A stretch of 28,256 bases of DNA from contig CAKTQM010000021.1 in NCBI GenBank assembly GCA_934597125.1, positions 1 to 28,256 of the forward strand. Direction: 5' to 3'. Below, piece by piece: positions 22,239 through 28,256 of the stretch. The notes beneath the pieces are model-generated. The model was given only the letters and a program-made list of their open reading frames with translations, was not told where the DNA came from and searched no databases. The DNA comes from an uncultured Oscillospiraceae bacterium (lineage in GTDB: Bacteria; Bacillota; Clostridia; Oscillospirales; Oscillospiraceae). The translations under genes and the position numbers were made by a program. The stretch's first letter is position 1, and each line of letters starts with the position of its first letter.

Positions 22239-23576
22239 TTACGCTTTCTTGCCGCCTTTGAAGAAGGAGCCGATGATCTCGATGGCTACGAACACGATCA
22301 GGTAATAGACCACGTTCATCTTGTGGGAGTAGATGGCGGCAAACACCATGAACAGGGAGCACAGGATAGCCAGAATGGGCATCACCTTACCCTGGAAGCT
22401 GGGCAGATCCTTGCGCTTCAGCAGGGCGATGTAGATGGGGATGTAGATGGCGTACAGGGTGATGATGGGCAGCTCGGAAGAGTCGAACTTGAAGGGGCCG
22501 AAACCTTCCATAATGGCGCCGCCATAGAAGTACAGCAGCCACAGGGAGCTGACCAGCAGACCGAACACGGCGGAGTTGTTAGCCATGTTGGTGTTGGGAT
22601 CCACGTTCTTGAACATTTTCAGCTTGGGGCTGTCGCTCTCGGTAGCCAGATCGAACATGCCGCGGGTGACGGCCATCGTCAGGCCGTTGCAGGTGCCCCA
22701 GCAGGAGATAACCACGAACACGAAGATGGCAGCGCCGCCCACCTGACCGAAGATGTTCTGGAAGGCGATCTTGGCGCCGGCCTCGCCGCCGGCCATCATG
22801 ACCTTGGACTCCACAGCGCCGGCCAGACCCACGTAGTAAATGACGTAGACAATGGCGACGATCAGGGTGCCGATCAGCAGGGCGCGGGGCATATTCTTCT
22901 TGGAATCCTTCAGCTCGGTGCCGATGGAGGTGGCGCAGATCCAGCCCTCAAAGGCGAAGGCCAGAGACACGATAGCGCCGAACAGGCCCTCGGTAAAGGG
23001 CATCTCGGTAACAACGTTGGAGAAGTTGAACTCGGTCATGCCGTTGGCCAGGCCCACGATGGTGCCCACGACGGCCATCAGCAGCAGGGGGATCAGCTTG
23101 ATAATGGTGGTGGCGATGGCGAACTTACCGGCCAGCTTGGGGGCCAGAGCGTTCATGGTATAGGTGACGATCATAAACACACCGGCCAGCATCATGGTGC
23201 GGCCGCCCACAACGGCGTCGTCCCAGCCCATCAGCACGCCGAAATAACGGGCGGGCAGCCAGCTCAGCACGGACACCAGAGAGGGATAGTAGATCACGGC
23301 CATGAACCAACCCACATAGTAGCTGTAGGTCTTGCCGCAGGAGGCGGCGGCATAGCCCACCAGACCCTCAACGCCCTCGTGGCTCTGCGCCACAACGCCG
23401 AAGGTGCAGGCGCTGATGATCATGACGATACCCATAATGATAAACGCCAGAATACCGACAGACAGATTACCGCCGGTCTTGGTCAGAACGGCTTCGGCCT
23501 TGAAGAACACGCCGGAACCGATGACGGTGCCCACCACCAACGCGATGGCTACGGGCAAGGTATACCGTTTTTCCAT
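22239..23576 (-). CDS. APC-superfamily amino acid permease
   Basis: 445 residues with about twelve hydrophobic segments. The start ATG 23576 has AAAGGA about 8 nt upstream and gives MEKRYTLPVAIALVVGTVIGSGVFFKAEAV. GTVIGSGVF in the first helix is the unwound substrate-binding segment of the family. SLAFAFEGWICATSIGTELKDSKKNMPRALLIG (about 215-248) is the conserved helix 6 and following loop of amino acid antiporters and permeases. The C-terminus is basic (FKGGKKA). The transported amino acid cannot be told from sequence. It has its own promoter (23647-23675) and terminator. Confidence 0.9.
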   Translation of the reverse strand: MEKRYTLPVAIALVVGTVIGSGVFFKAEAVLTKTGGNLSVGILAFIIMGIVMIISACTFGVVAQSHEGVEGLVGYAAASCGKTYSYYVGWFMAVIYYPSLVSVLSWLPARYFGVLMGWDDAVVGGRTMMLAGVFMIVTYTMNALAPKLAGKFAIATTIIKLIPLLLMAVVGTIVGLANGMTEFNFSNVVTEMPFTEGLFGAIVSLAFAFEGWICATSIGTELKDSKKNMPRALLIGTLIVAIVYVIYYVGLAGAVESKVMMAGGEAGAKIAFQNIFGQVGGAAIFVFVVISCWGTCNGLTMAVTRGMFDLATESDSPKLKMFKNVDPNTNMANNSAVFGLLVSSLWLLYFYGGAIMEGFGPFKFDSSELPIITLYAIYIPIYIALLKRKDLPSFQGKVMPILAILCSLFMVFAAIYSHKMNVVYYLIVFVAIEIIGSFFKGGKKA

Positions 23577-23646
23577 AGTAATTTCCTTTCTCACTTTCCA
23601 AAACATAGTGGACAGTTTGTTTTCTTTTTAACGATCCACAGTTGTG

Positions 23647-23675
23647 AGTATACTATGACTTCGAAGCGGTTGCAA
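23647..23675 (-). promoter_or_regulatory. Promoter of the amino acid permease
   Basis: Minus-strand TTGCAA (23675-23670), a 17-bp spacer and TATACT (23652-23647), about 70 nt before the permease ATG. Confidence 0.7.
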
Positions 23676-23850
23676 GCACTAATTTCGCCCGAAAGAGAGA
23701 ATTTCACCGAATGATTTTGTATAGTTTCCACAGTTTGGAAGACAGGGGAAATCCCCTTAAAATCTCCCCAAAAGAAACTAATTCAAGGAAATAAAGAATA
23801 GTTGTGAAAAATTTACCAAACCAGCCGGCAAAATGTTTCGCAAAACGAAA
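23676..23850. other. Gene-free stretch between the permease promoter and the DMT transporter terminator
   Basis: The gap between the permease and the DMT gene is 312 bp. Apart from the promoter and terminator listed, it is AT-richer than its surroundings and has no reading frame with a ribosome site. The palindrome GGGGA-AA-TCCCC (23745-23756) is the only structure noticed; no role is claimed. Confidence 0.5.
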
Positions 23851-23886
23851 ACAGAGGATACCCTCCCGCGGGAGGGCATCCTCTGT
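23851..23886 (-). terminator. Terminator of the ychF-DMT transporter transcript
   Basis: A long stem, ACAGAGGATGCCCTCCCG with CGGGAGGGTATCCTCTGT on the minus strand, contains one mispair and is followed by TTTTCGTTTT. It begins 3 nt after the DMT transporter stop. Confidence 0.75.
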
Positions 23887-23888
23887 AG

Positions 23889-24801
23889 TTATGTCGTCTG
23901 TTTTCGCCCGCTTTGCCGGTTTTCCAGCACCACGCACGCCACGATGATGACCGCGCCGGCAATGCCCACCGCCGTCAGCCGCTCCCGCAGCAATAGATAG
24001 GAGCAGACAGCCGTTAACACAGGCTGCGTGCATTGCAGCAGCGAAACGGTGTAGGAGGACAGCCGCGTCAGCGCCGTGTTCTGCAGCACATAGGAAAGAC
24101 ATGTACACAGCAGCGCCAGATAGGCCACCACTAGCCAGCCGGTAGTCGTTACCTGGGGCAGCACCGCCGTGTCGTCAAAGAGCAGCGCCGCCGCCAGACA
24201 CAGTACGCCGGTAACGACCGTCTGTGCCGTAGCCATAGAAACCGGATCAATCCCCGGCATGGCCCGCTCGGAAAACACCAGCGCCACCGCCAGCGACAGG
24301 GCGCATACCAGCCCCAGCACCTCGCCGATGCCGAAGGTGAAGCTCCCGCTCTCGCCGCCGCAGCACAAAAGGTACAGCCCTGCAATTACCGCCAGCTGAA
24401 TGGGGATGACCCGCCTGGGATAGGGCCGTTTCAGCACCAGACGCATCAGTGCCGGCGTGAACAGCACCGGCAGGGACATGAGAAACCCCACATTGGTGGC
24501 CGTGGTGAACTGCAGCGCCAGATTGCAGCTGGCGTAGGCCGCCGCCATGGCAAGGCTGCACGGCAGCCACGCTTTCAGCGGCGCGCCGCGCAGCGTCCGC
24601 ACCGTGCGCCGTCCGAACCGTGCGCCGTCCGAACAGCAGCAGCATCACCGCCGCCGCGCCGGAAAACCGGATCCCCAGACACCACAGCACCGTGATGCTC
24701 TCAAACCCGATCTTGGACAGGGGATTGCCGAAGCCGTACAGCACACTCTGCAGCAGGATCAGCAGGGCATATGGCAGCGTGCCGCTTTCCTTCTTACACA
24801 T
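23889..24801 (-). pseudogene. EamA/DMT-family transporter split by a 16-bp tandem duplication
   Basis: Two overlapping frames encode the halves of one transporter. The first, from ATG 24801, reads MCKKESGTLPYALLILLQSVLYGFGNPLSKIGFESITVLWCLGIRFSGAAAVMLLLFGRRTVRT and then turns to nonsense. The second continues TLRGAPLKAWLPCSLAMAAAYASCNLALQFTTATNVGF to the stop at 23889. The switch lies at two head-to-tail copies of a 16-bp sequence (24602-24633). Removing one copy joins the frames into a 298-residue, ten-helix EamA protein of normal length, for which the cargo is unknown. The start ATG lies in the last codons of ychF (8-nt overlap) with no clear ribosome site, so translation would be coupled. 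Confidence 0.85.
24602..24633. repeat. 16-bp tandem duplication causing the DMT transporter frameshift
   Basis: CCGTGCGCCGTCCGAA occurs twice in a row (24602-24617 and 24618-24633). Sixteen bases shift the frame by one. With one copy the minus strand reads LLFGRRTVRTLRGAPLKAW without a break. The repeat could arise and revert by slipped pairing or RecA-independent deletion. Confidence 0.92.
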
Positions 24802-25906
24802 TGAAGCGGAAGTAGATCATGTCGCCGTCCTTCACCACGTAGTCCTTGCCCTCGCTGCGCAGCAGACCCTTTTCCTTGGCGGCGGCCACGCTGCCGCCGC
24901 AGGCCATCATCTCGTCAAAGTTGATGGTCTCGGCCCGGATGAAGCCCCGCTCGATGTCGCTGTGGATCTTGCCGGCGGCCTGGGGCGCCTTGGTGCCCTT
25001 GCGGATCGTCCACGCCCGGCACTCGTCCTTGCCGTAGGTCAGGAAGGAGATCAGCCCCAGCAGGTCATAGCTGCACTGGATCAGCCGGTCAAGGCCGGAC
25101 TTCTCAATGCCCAGATCCTCCAGGAACATGGCCCGCTCCTCGGGATCGTCCAACTCGGCGATGTCCTGCTCCAGCTTGGCGCAGATGGGCAGCACCTGCG
25201 CGCCCTCCTTGGCCGCCAGATCGCGGACAAGACCGAAGTATTTGTTGTCCTCGTAGTGGGCGAAGCCCTCCTCGTCCATGTTGGCGGCGTAGATAATGGG
25301 CTTCAGGCTCAGCAGATCGGCCGTCTCAATGATGGCCCGGTCGTCGCCGCAGTCAAAGGTGCGGGCGGACTTTCCGGCGTCAAGGTGCTCGGCCAGCGCC
25401 TTGAACACCTCCGCCTCGTGCAGGAACTTCTTGTCGCCCTTGGCGGCCTTGGTGGCCTTTTCCACCCGGCGGTTCACCATCTCCAGATCCGCCATGATCA
25501 GTTCCAGATCAATGGTCTCGATATCCCCCAGAGGATCCACCGGCACATTCTGGCTGGCGTCCGCCACCACGTGCATGATGTTCTCGTCGTCAAAGCAGCG
25601 CACCACGTGGACGATAGCGTCGGTGCGGCGGATGTTCTCCAGAAACTTGTTGCCCAGCCCCGCGCCCTGGGACGCGCCCTTCACCAGACCCGCAATGTCC
25701 ACGAACTCAATGACGGCGGGGGTCTTCTTGTCCGGCTCGTACATCTCCGCCAGCTTGTCCAGCCGCGGATCCGGCACCGCCACCACGCCCACGTTGGGCT
25801 CGATGGTGCAGAAGGGATAGTTGGCGCTCTCCGCCCCCGCGTTGGTAATGGCGTTGAACAGCGTACTCTTTCCCACATTGGGCAGTCCCACGATACCTAA
25901 TTTCAT
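24794..25906 (-). CDS. ychF: Redox/translation-linked ATPase YchF (OLA1 family)
   Basis: 370 residues, close to the usual 363-367. ATG 25906 gives MKLGIVGLPNVGKSTLF and has AAAGGAG about 11 nt upstream; an in-frame ATG at 25987 lacks a site. G1 is GLPNVGKST (7-15), then NYPFCTIEPN (switch I) and DIAGLVKGASQGAGLGN (G3 and following). The base-recognition motif is NMDE in place of NKxD, which explains why this GTPase-fold family prefers ATP. The C-terminal TGS domain (LISFLTYGKDECRAWTIRKG ... GDMIYFRFNV) is complete. The protein associates with ribosomes. Its leader carries an unusual 11-bp tandem repeat. Confidence 0.96.
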   Translation of the reverse strand: MKLGIVGLPNVGKSTLFNAITNAGAESANYPFCTIEPNVGVVAVPDPRLDKLAEMYEPDKKTPAVIEFVDIAGLVKGASQGAGLGNKFLENIRRTDAIVHVVRCFDDENIMHVVADASQNVPVDPLGDIETIDLELIMADLEMVNRRVEKATKAAKGDKKFLHEAEVFKALAEHLDAGKSARTFDCGDDRAIIETADLLSLKPIIYAANMDEEGFAHYEDNKYFGLVRDLAAKEGAQVLPICAKLEQDIAELDDPEERAMFLEDLGIEKSGLDRLIQCSYDLLGLISFLTYGKDECRAWTIRKGTKAPQAAGKIHSDIERGFIRAETINFDEMMACGGSVAAAKEKGLLRSEGKDYVVKDGDMIYFRFNV

Positions 25907-26002
25907 ATCTTCATTTTCTCCTTTATTTTCGAGGAAGAAAGTTGCAGAATAATGGTTTAATCTCGCAATTTTCGGAACTTTCTTCAATTATAAACGTTTC
26001 GG

Positions 26003-26035
26003 CTCACCTTTTACTCACCTTTTACTCACCTTTTT
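26003..26035 (-). repeat. Three tandem 11-bp repeats in the ychF leader
   Basis: On the plus strand CTCACCTTTTA occurs at 26003-26013 and 26014-26024, and CTCACCTTTTT at 26025-26035. In the ychF transcript this reads as AAAGGTGAG repeated three times, spaced 11 nt apart. Each unit holds a Shine-Dalgarno-like AAAGGTG and a GTG. The GTG codons open very short frames (V-S-K-R-stop twice, then V-S-R-N-V-Y-N-stop), each stop overlapping the next GTG. A TATAAT (25992-25987) lies just downstream. Confidence 0.75.
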
Positions 26036-26088
26036 GGCGGCGGCCTTGCGCTCCTCCGCCGCGGAGAAACGCACCCTATACCACAATA

Positions 26089-26117
26089 ATTCTACCACGC
26101 CGCGCGTACTTTCTCAA
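26089..26117 (-). promoter_or_regulatory. Promoter of ychF
   Basis: Minus-strand TTGAGA (26117-26112), a 17-bp spacer and TAGAAT (26094-26089). The start near 26082 would leave a leader of about 175 nt that includes the 11-bp repeats. The 363-bp gap 25907-26269 otherwise holds only the divergent promoter at 26205 and no gene. Confidence 0.6.
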
Positions 26118-26204
26118 TAGAAAAACGGGATTTTTTTGCCGTAGAGGGTAAAGCGCCGCTGTGCGGTTTTGCGCGCGGCGGCGGAAAAATATCCCGCAAA
26201 CGAC

Positions 26205-26233
26205 TTGCGCGGCCCGCGAAATCGTGATACACT
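26205..26233 (+). promoter_or_regulatory. Promoter of the C7-interrupted lipoprotein
   Basis: TTGCGC (26205-26210), a 17-bp spacer and TACACT (26228-26233), 36 nt ahead of the lipoprotein ATG. Confidence 0.6.
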
Positions 26234-26269
26234 GAAAAGTAACATTAACCGGAAAAGGGAGGAATCTCC

Positions 26270-26983
26270 ATGAAAAGAATCGCTATGCTCCTGCTGACGC
26301 TGGCGATGCTGCTTTCCCTCATCGCCTGTGGTTTGAAAGATACTCAGCCCGCCGACACAGCGGACACGCCGCCCGCGGAACAGCCCGCCTCAGACGCGGC
26401 GTCGAACGAGCCTCAGCCCGCCCCCGCCGCCGATCCGCAGCCGGAGGAAACCGCCGCGCCGCCCGCCGACACAAGCGATGACAAGCAGCAGGAGACCAAG
26501 ACCGATGCCGCCCAAAAGGACGAACAGAAGCCTGAGACCTCCCAAAAGACAGAAGAGAAGCAGACGGCGCAGACGCCTGCCGACACCACGCCGGAGACCA
26601 AGTCCGAAACCCCCGGCTGCAGCAACGGCGGCCTGACCGTCAGCCAGATCAGAGAGATGCAGCGCTGGTACGGCGTCAGCGTCGATGGCCAGTGGGGCGA
26701 CGGCTCTGCCCGTGCCGCCGGCGGCCGCACCGCCGAGGAAGCCTGGACATACTACCAGCAGAACAGAAACGCCGCCCCGGAGGAGACCGAAAAGCCCGCC
26801 GGGAAACCCGATAACGGCGCCGCCGGCGGCACGGCCGCAACGCCCGCCGAACCCGCCAAGCCCGCCAAAGCGGACATTGACTGCGACGAAGCCATGCGTG
26901 TCGGCAACGAGTACGCCATCAGCATTGGATTTACCGACAACTGGGACGGTGCCAGCGGTTATTTTCCCCCCCGTTTATTTTGA
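26270..26983 (+). CDS. Pro/Glu/Lys-rich lipoprotein, reading frame broken at a C7 tract
   Basis: 237 residues as read. ATG 26270 has GGGAGG 8-9 nt upstream, and MKRIAMLLLTLAMLLSLIAC is a lipoprotein signal with lipidation at Cys 20. Residues about 22-120 are a low-complexity linker of P, A, E, T, K and Q, suited to crossing the cell wall. CSNGGLTVSQIREMQRWYGVSVDGQWGDGSARAAGGRTAEEAWTYYQQ (about 121-170) looks like a degenerate peptidoglycan-binding repeat (the VDG-x-WG turn). A second Pro/Ala linker follows, then CDEAMRVGNEYAISIGFTDNWDGASGYF, where the frame meets C7 (26966-26972) and stops five codons later. With C6 it would continue to 27185 and make 304 residues. Function is unknown. Confidence 0.82.
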   Translation: MKRIAMLLLTLAMLLSLIACGLKDTQPADTADTPPAEQPASDAASNEPQPAPAADPQPEETAAPPADTSDDKQQETKTDAAQKDEQKPETSQKTEEKQTAQTPADTTPETKSETPGCSNGGLTVSQIREMQRWYGVSVDGQWGDGSARAAGGRTAEEAWTYYQQNRNAAPEETEKPAGKPDNGAAGGTAATPAEPAKPAKADIDCDEAMRVGNEYAISIGFTDNWDGASGYFPPRLF

Positions 26984-27185
26984 GGAGGACTACCCTTCTT
27001 CTCAGTGGACACAGGAGAAAATGAACTCCGTAATGAAAGAAATGGTTGATGCAGTAAAGCGGGCAGTTGAAGCGGCTGGCCGCTGGCATCCCGAAGACTC
27101 TCGATATGTTATGAGCATCAATTGTGTGGTACGCTGGAATGCAGCAGAAGGCTATCATGAAATGTACGCTTACTACGCCGCATAA
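26973..27185 (+). pseudogene. Out-of-frame C-terminal part of the C7 lipoprotein
   Basis: In the frame entered by losing one C, the sequence goes on VYFEEDYPSSQWTQEKMNSVMKEMVDAVKRAVEAAGRWHPEDSRYVMSINCVVRWNAAEGYHEMYAYYAA and stops at 27185, just before a terminator. It has no ribosome site or sensible start of its own. Its amphipathic helix and beta-like ending look like normal protein, and the join YFPP-VYFEEDY is smooth. I therefore take it as the true C-terminus of the lipoprotein, switched off in this copy of the sequence. Confidence 0.78.
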
Positions 27186-27187
27186 AG

Positions 27188-27226
27188 AAAAGGAAGCCCT
27201 CAGCAAAAACCGAGGGCTTCCTTTTT
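27188..27226 (+). terminator. Terminator of the lipoprotein gene
   Basis: The stem AAAAGGAAGCCCTC (27188-27201) pairs with GAGGGCTTCCTTTT (27212-27225) and ends in T5. It lies 3 nt after the restored stop (27185) but 205 nt after the premature one, which supports the longer frame as original. Confidence 0.85.
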
Positions 27227-27265
27227 GAACACCCCATACAAAAGAGAAAATTTCCGCCTTCCCCG

Positions 27266-27294
27266 TTGCGCTTTGCGCCCGACTGTGGTATCAT
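27266..27294 (+). promoter_or_regulatory. Promoter of the HAD phosphatase gene
   Basis: TTGCGC (27266-27271), a 17-bp spacer and TATCAT (27289-27294), 31 nt before the GTG start. Confidence 0.6.
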
Positions 27295-27325
27295 CGGGCG
27301 AAAGATGAAAAGGGAGGATGTACCC

Positions 27326-27955
27326 GTGACATACAAAACATACCTATTTGATATGGACGGCACATTGCTGGACACGCTGGACGATCTTGCCGCCGCCGTC
27401 AACCATACCCTGACACAGTACGGCTATCCCATCCGCGATCGGGAGACGGTGCGCCGCGCCCTGGGCAACGGCGCGGAGGATCTGATGGCCACCATGCTGC
27501 CTCAGGGACGGCAGACCCCGCAGTTTTCCGCCATCATGCGGGACTACCGCGCCTGGTATCGGGCCCATACCTGTGTCCTGACCCGCCCCTACGCCGGTGT
27601 GCCGGCCCTGCTGGAGCGCCTGCGCCGGGCGGGCTGCCGGGTAGCCATCGTCTCCAACAAGCCCCACGCCGCCGCCTGCGCTCTGGCGGAACAGTTCTTC
27701 CCCGGCGTTCCCACCTTCGGCGAAAGCCCGGAGATCCCCCGCAAGCCCGCCCCCGACATGGTGTACCACGCTCTGGCCGCCCTGGGCGCGGAAAAAGACG
27801 CCGCCGTCTACGTGGGCGACAGCGAGGTGGACGTGCAGACCGCCCGCAATGCCGGCCTGCCCCTCATCGCCGTCAGCTGGGGCTTCCGCGGCCGCGAGGC
27901 GCTGGCCCGCTCCGGCGCGGAAACCATCGTGGACACGGCGGAGGAGATCGGATAA
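27326..27955 (+). CDS. gph: HAD-family phosphatase, phosphoglycolate phosphatase-like
   Basis: 209 residues from GTG 27326, chosen because GGGAGG (27312-27317) lies 8 nt upstream and the HAD motif then starts at the usual distance. ATG 27266 would fall on the promoter. Motif I is DMDGT with nucleophile D9 and acid D11. Motif II is IVSNKP, motif III the Lys in RKPAPDMV, and motif IV GDSEVDV. The helical cap between motifs I and II (LDDLAAAVNHTLTQYGYPIRDRETVRRALGNGAEDLM) is of the phosphoglycolate phosphatase/beta-phosphoglucomutase type. Likely role is 2-phosphoglycolate clean-up after DNA damage or general phosphate-ester hydrolysis. Substrate range in this family is loose, so the symbol is provisional. 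Confidence 0.88.
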   Translation: MTYKTYLFDMDGTLLDTLDDLAAAVNHTLTQYGYPIRDRETVRRALGNGAEDLMATMLPQGRQTPQFSAIMRDYRAWYRAHTCVLTRPYAGVPALLERLRRAGCRVAIVSNKPHAAACALAEQFFPGVPTFGESPEIPRKPAPDMVYHALAALGAEKDAAVYVGDSEVDVQTARNAGLPLIAVSWGFRGREALARSGAETIVDTAEEIG

Positions 27956-27982
27956 AAAGGCGAAAAACACCCCGTTTCCCCG

Positions 27983-28011
27983 TTGACAAGGGGCGGAAAC
28001 GGCGCTATAAT
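27983..28011 (+). promoter_or_regulatory. Promoter of the T-box leader
   Basis: A consensus TTGACA (27983-27988), a 17-bp spacer and TATAAT (28006-28011). It is the only pair in the window in which both boxes match consensus. No terminator was seen between the phosphatase stop and this site. Confidence 0.85.
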
Positions 28012-28017
28012 ACGATA

Positions 28018-28256
28018 ATCAAAAGCGATGACGGAGAAGAAGCTGTCCACCAACGGCCAAAGAGAGGGATGCCCCGGCTGAAAGCATCCCGCCCGCGGCA
28101 CGGCCTGTACCACTCCCGAGCCGTCTGCGACGAGCAGGACGGGCGTCTCCCGTTACAGAGACCACGAGCGACGGCACACAGCCGTAAGCAGGGTGGAACC
28201 GTGGAGTAATGACTGTATTACCTCACCCCTGAACACATCAGGGGTGGGGATTTTTT
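28018..28256 (+). promoter_or_regulatory. T-box riboswitch leader, downstream gene beyond the window
   Basis: The leader shows Stem I with GATGACGG at its base (paired with CCGTC near 28120), the AGAGAGG bulge and the distal hairpin GGGATGC...GCATCCC. Further on is the 14-nt T-box AGGGTGGAACCGTG (28190-28203), then a terminator ending in T6 at the window edge. Uncharged tRNA pairs with the specifier and with the T-box bulge and opens the terminator, so the next gene is induced on amino acid shortage. The specifier region is near ACCACTCCCGAGCC. UCC (Ser) and CUC (Leu) are both possible and I cannot decide. A tRNA synthetase or amino acid gene should follow. Confidence 0.93.
28221..28256 (+). 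terminator. T-box-controlled terminator
   Basis: The stem CCTCACCCCTGA pairs with TCAGGGGTGGGG around loop ACACA and is followed by T6. The competing antiterminator would use the T-box sequence just upstream. Confidence 0.88.

Overview
The window looks like chromosomal DNA of a GC-rich, Gram-positive gut-type Clostridia, most like the Oscillospiraceae (Oscillibacter/Flavonifractor/Dysosmobacter relatives). The grounds are strong Shine-Dalgarno sites, several lipobox lipoproteins, an SRP RNA-dnaX-ybaB block, CarD, a T-box leader and a giant secreted MBG/beta-helix protein. The genus is an inference; I saw no rRNA or tRNA gene, prophage or CRISPR array.

Layout. 1-5753 (minus) is the N-terminal 1917 codons of a giant secreted protein that runs off the left edge. 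It is divergent from a MerR/GyrI-like regulator (6029-6811), and the shared gap holds a MerR-type promoter with a 19-bp spacer that points into the giant gene. 6862-8452 carries a small alkyltransferase-like protein and a PLP decarboxylase. 8542-10262 (minus) holds carD, a GlsB-type membrane protein and uridine phosphorylase. 10481-11218 has an Asn/Thr-rich lipoprotein, a candidate 84-nt antisense-strand small RNA and the marR control region. 11245-15715 is an operon of marR, two ABC exporter halves and cytidine deaminase. 15796-17306 is a lipoprotein plus a DHHW/AlgX-like protein, followed by a 134-bp palindromic repeat. 17493-19586 (minus) encodes two G3E metal-chaperone GTPases. 19690-22135 is SRP RNA, dnaX and ybaB. 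22239-25906 (minus) holds an amino acid permease, a DMT transporter broken by a 16-bp duplication, and ychF. 26205-27185 is a lipoprotein interrupted at a C7 tract. 27266-27955 is a phosphoglycolate phosphatase-like HAD protein. 27983-28256 is a complete T-box leader whose gene lies outside the window.

How the parts work together. Most genes are housekeeping functions: protein targeting, clamp loading, nucleoside salvage, metal handling and amino acid or drug transport. The regulatory DNA is unusually readable, with many sigma-A promoters at exact 17-bp spacing. The points most worth a second look are the small RNA at 10991-11074 with an anti-Shine-Dalgarno stretch, the MerR promoter feeding the giant surface protein, and two reading frames broken at repeats of a kind that can revert (C7 and 2 x 16 bp). 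Evidence is by eye only; no database search or folding program was run.
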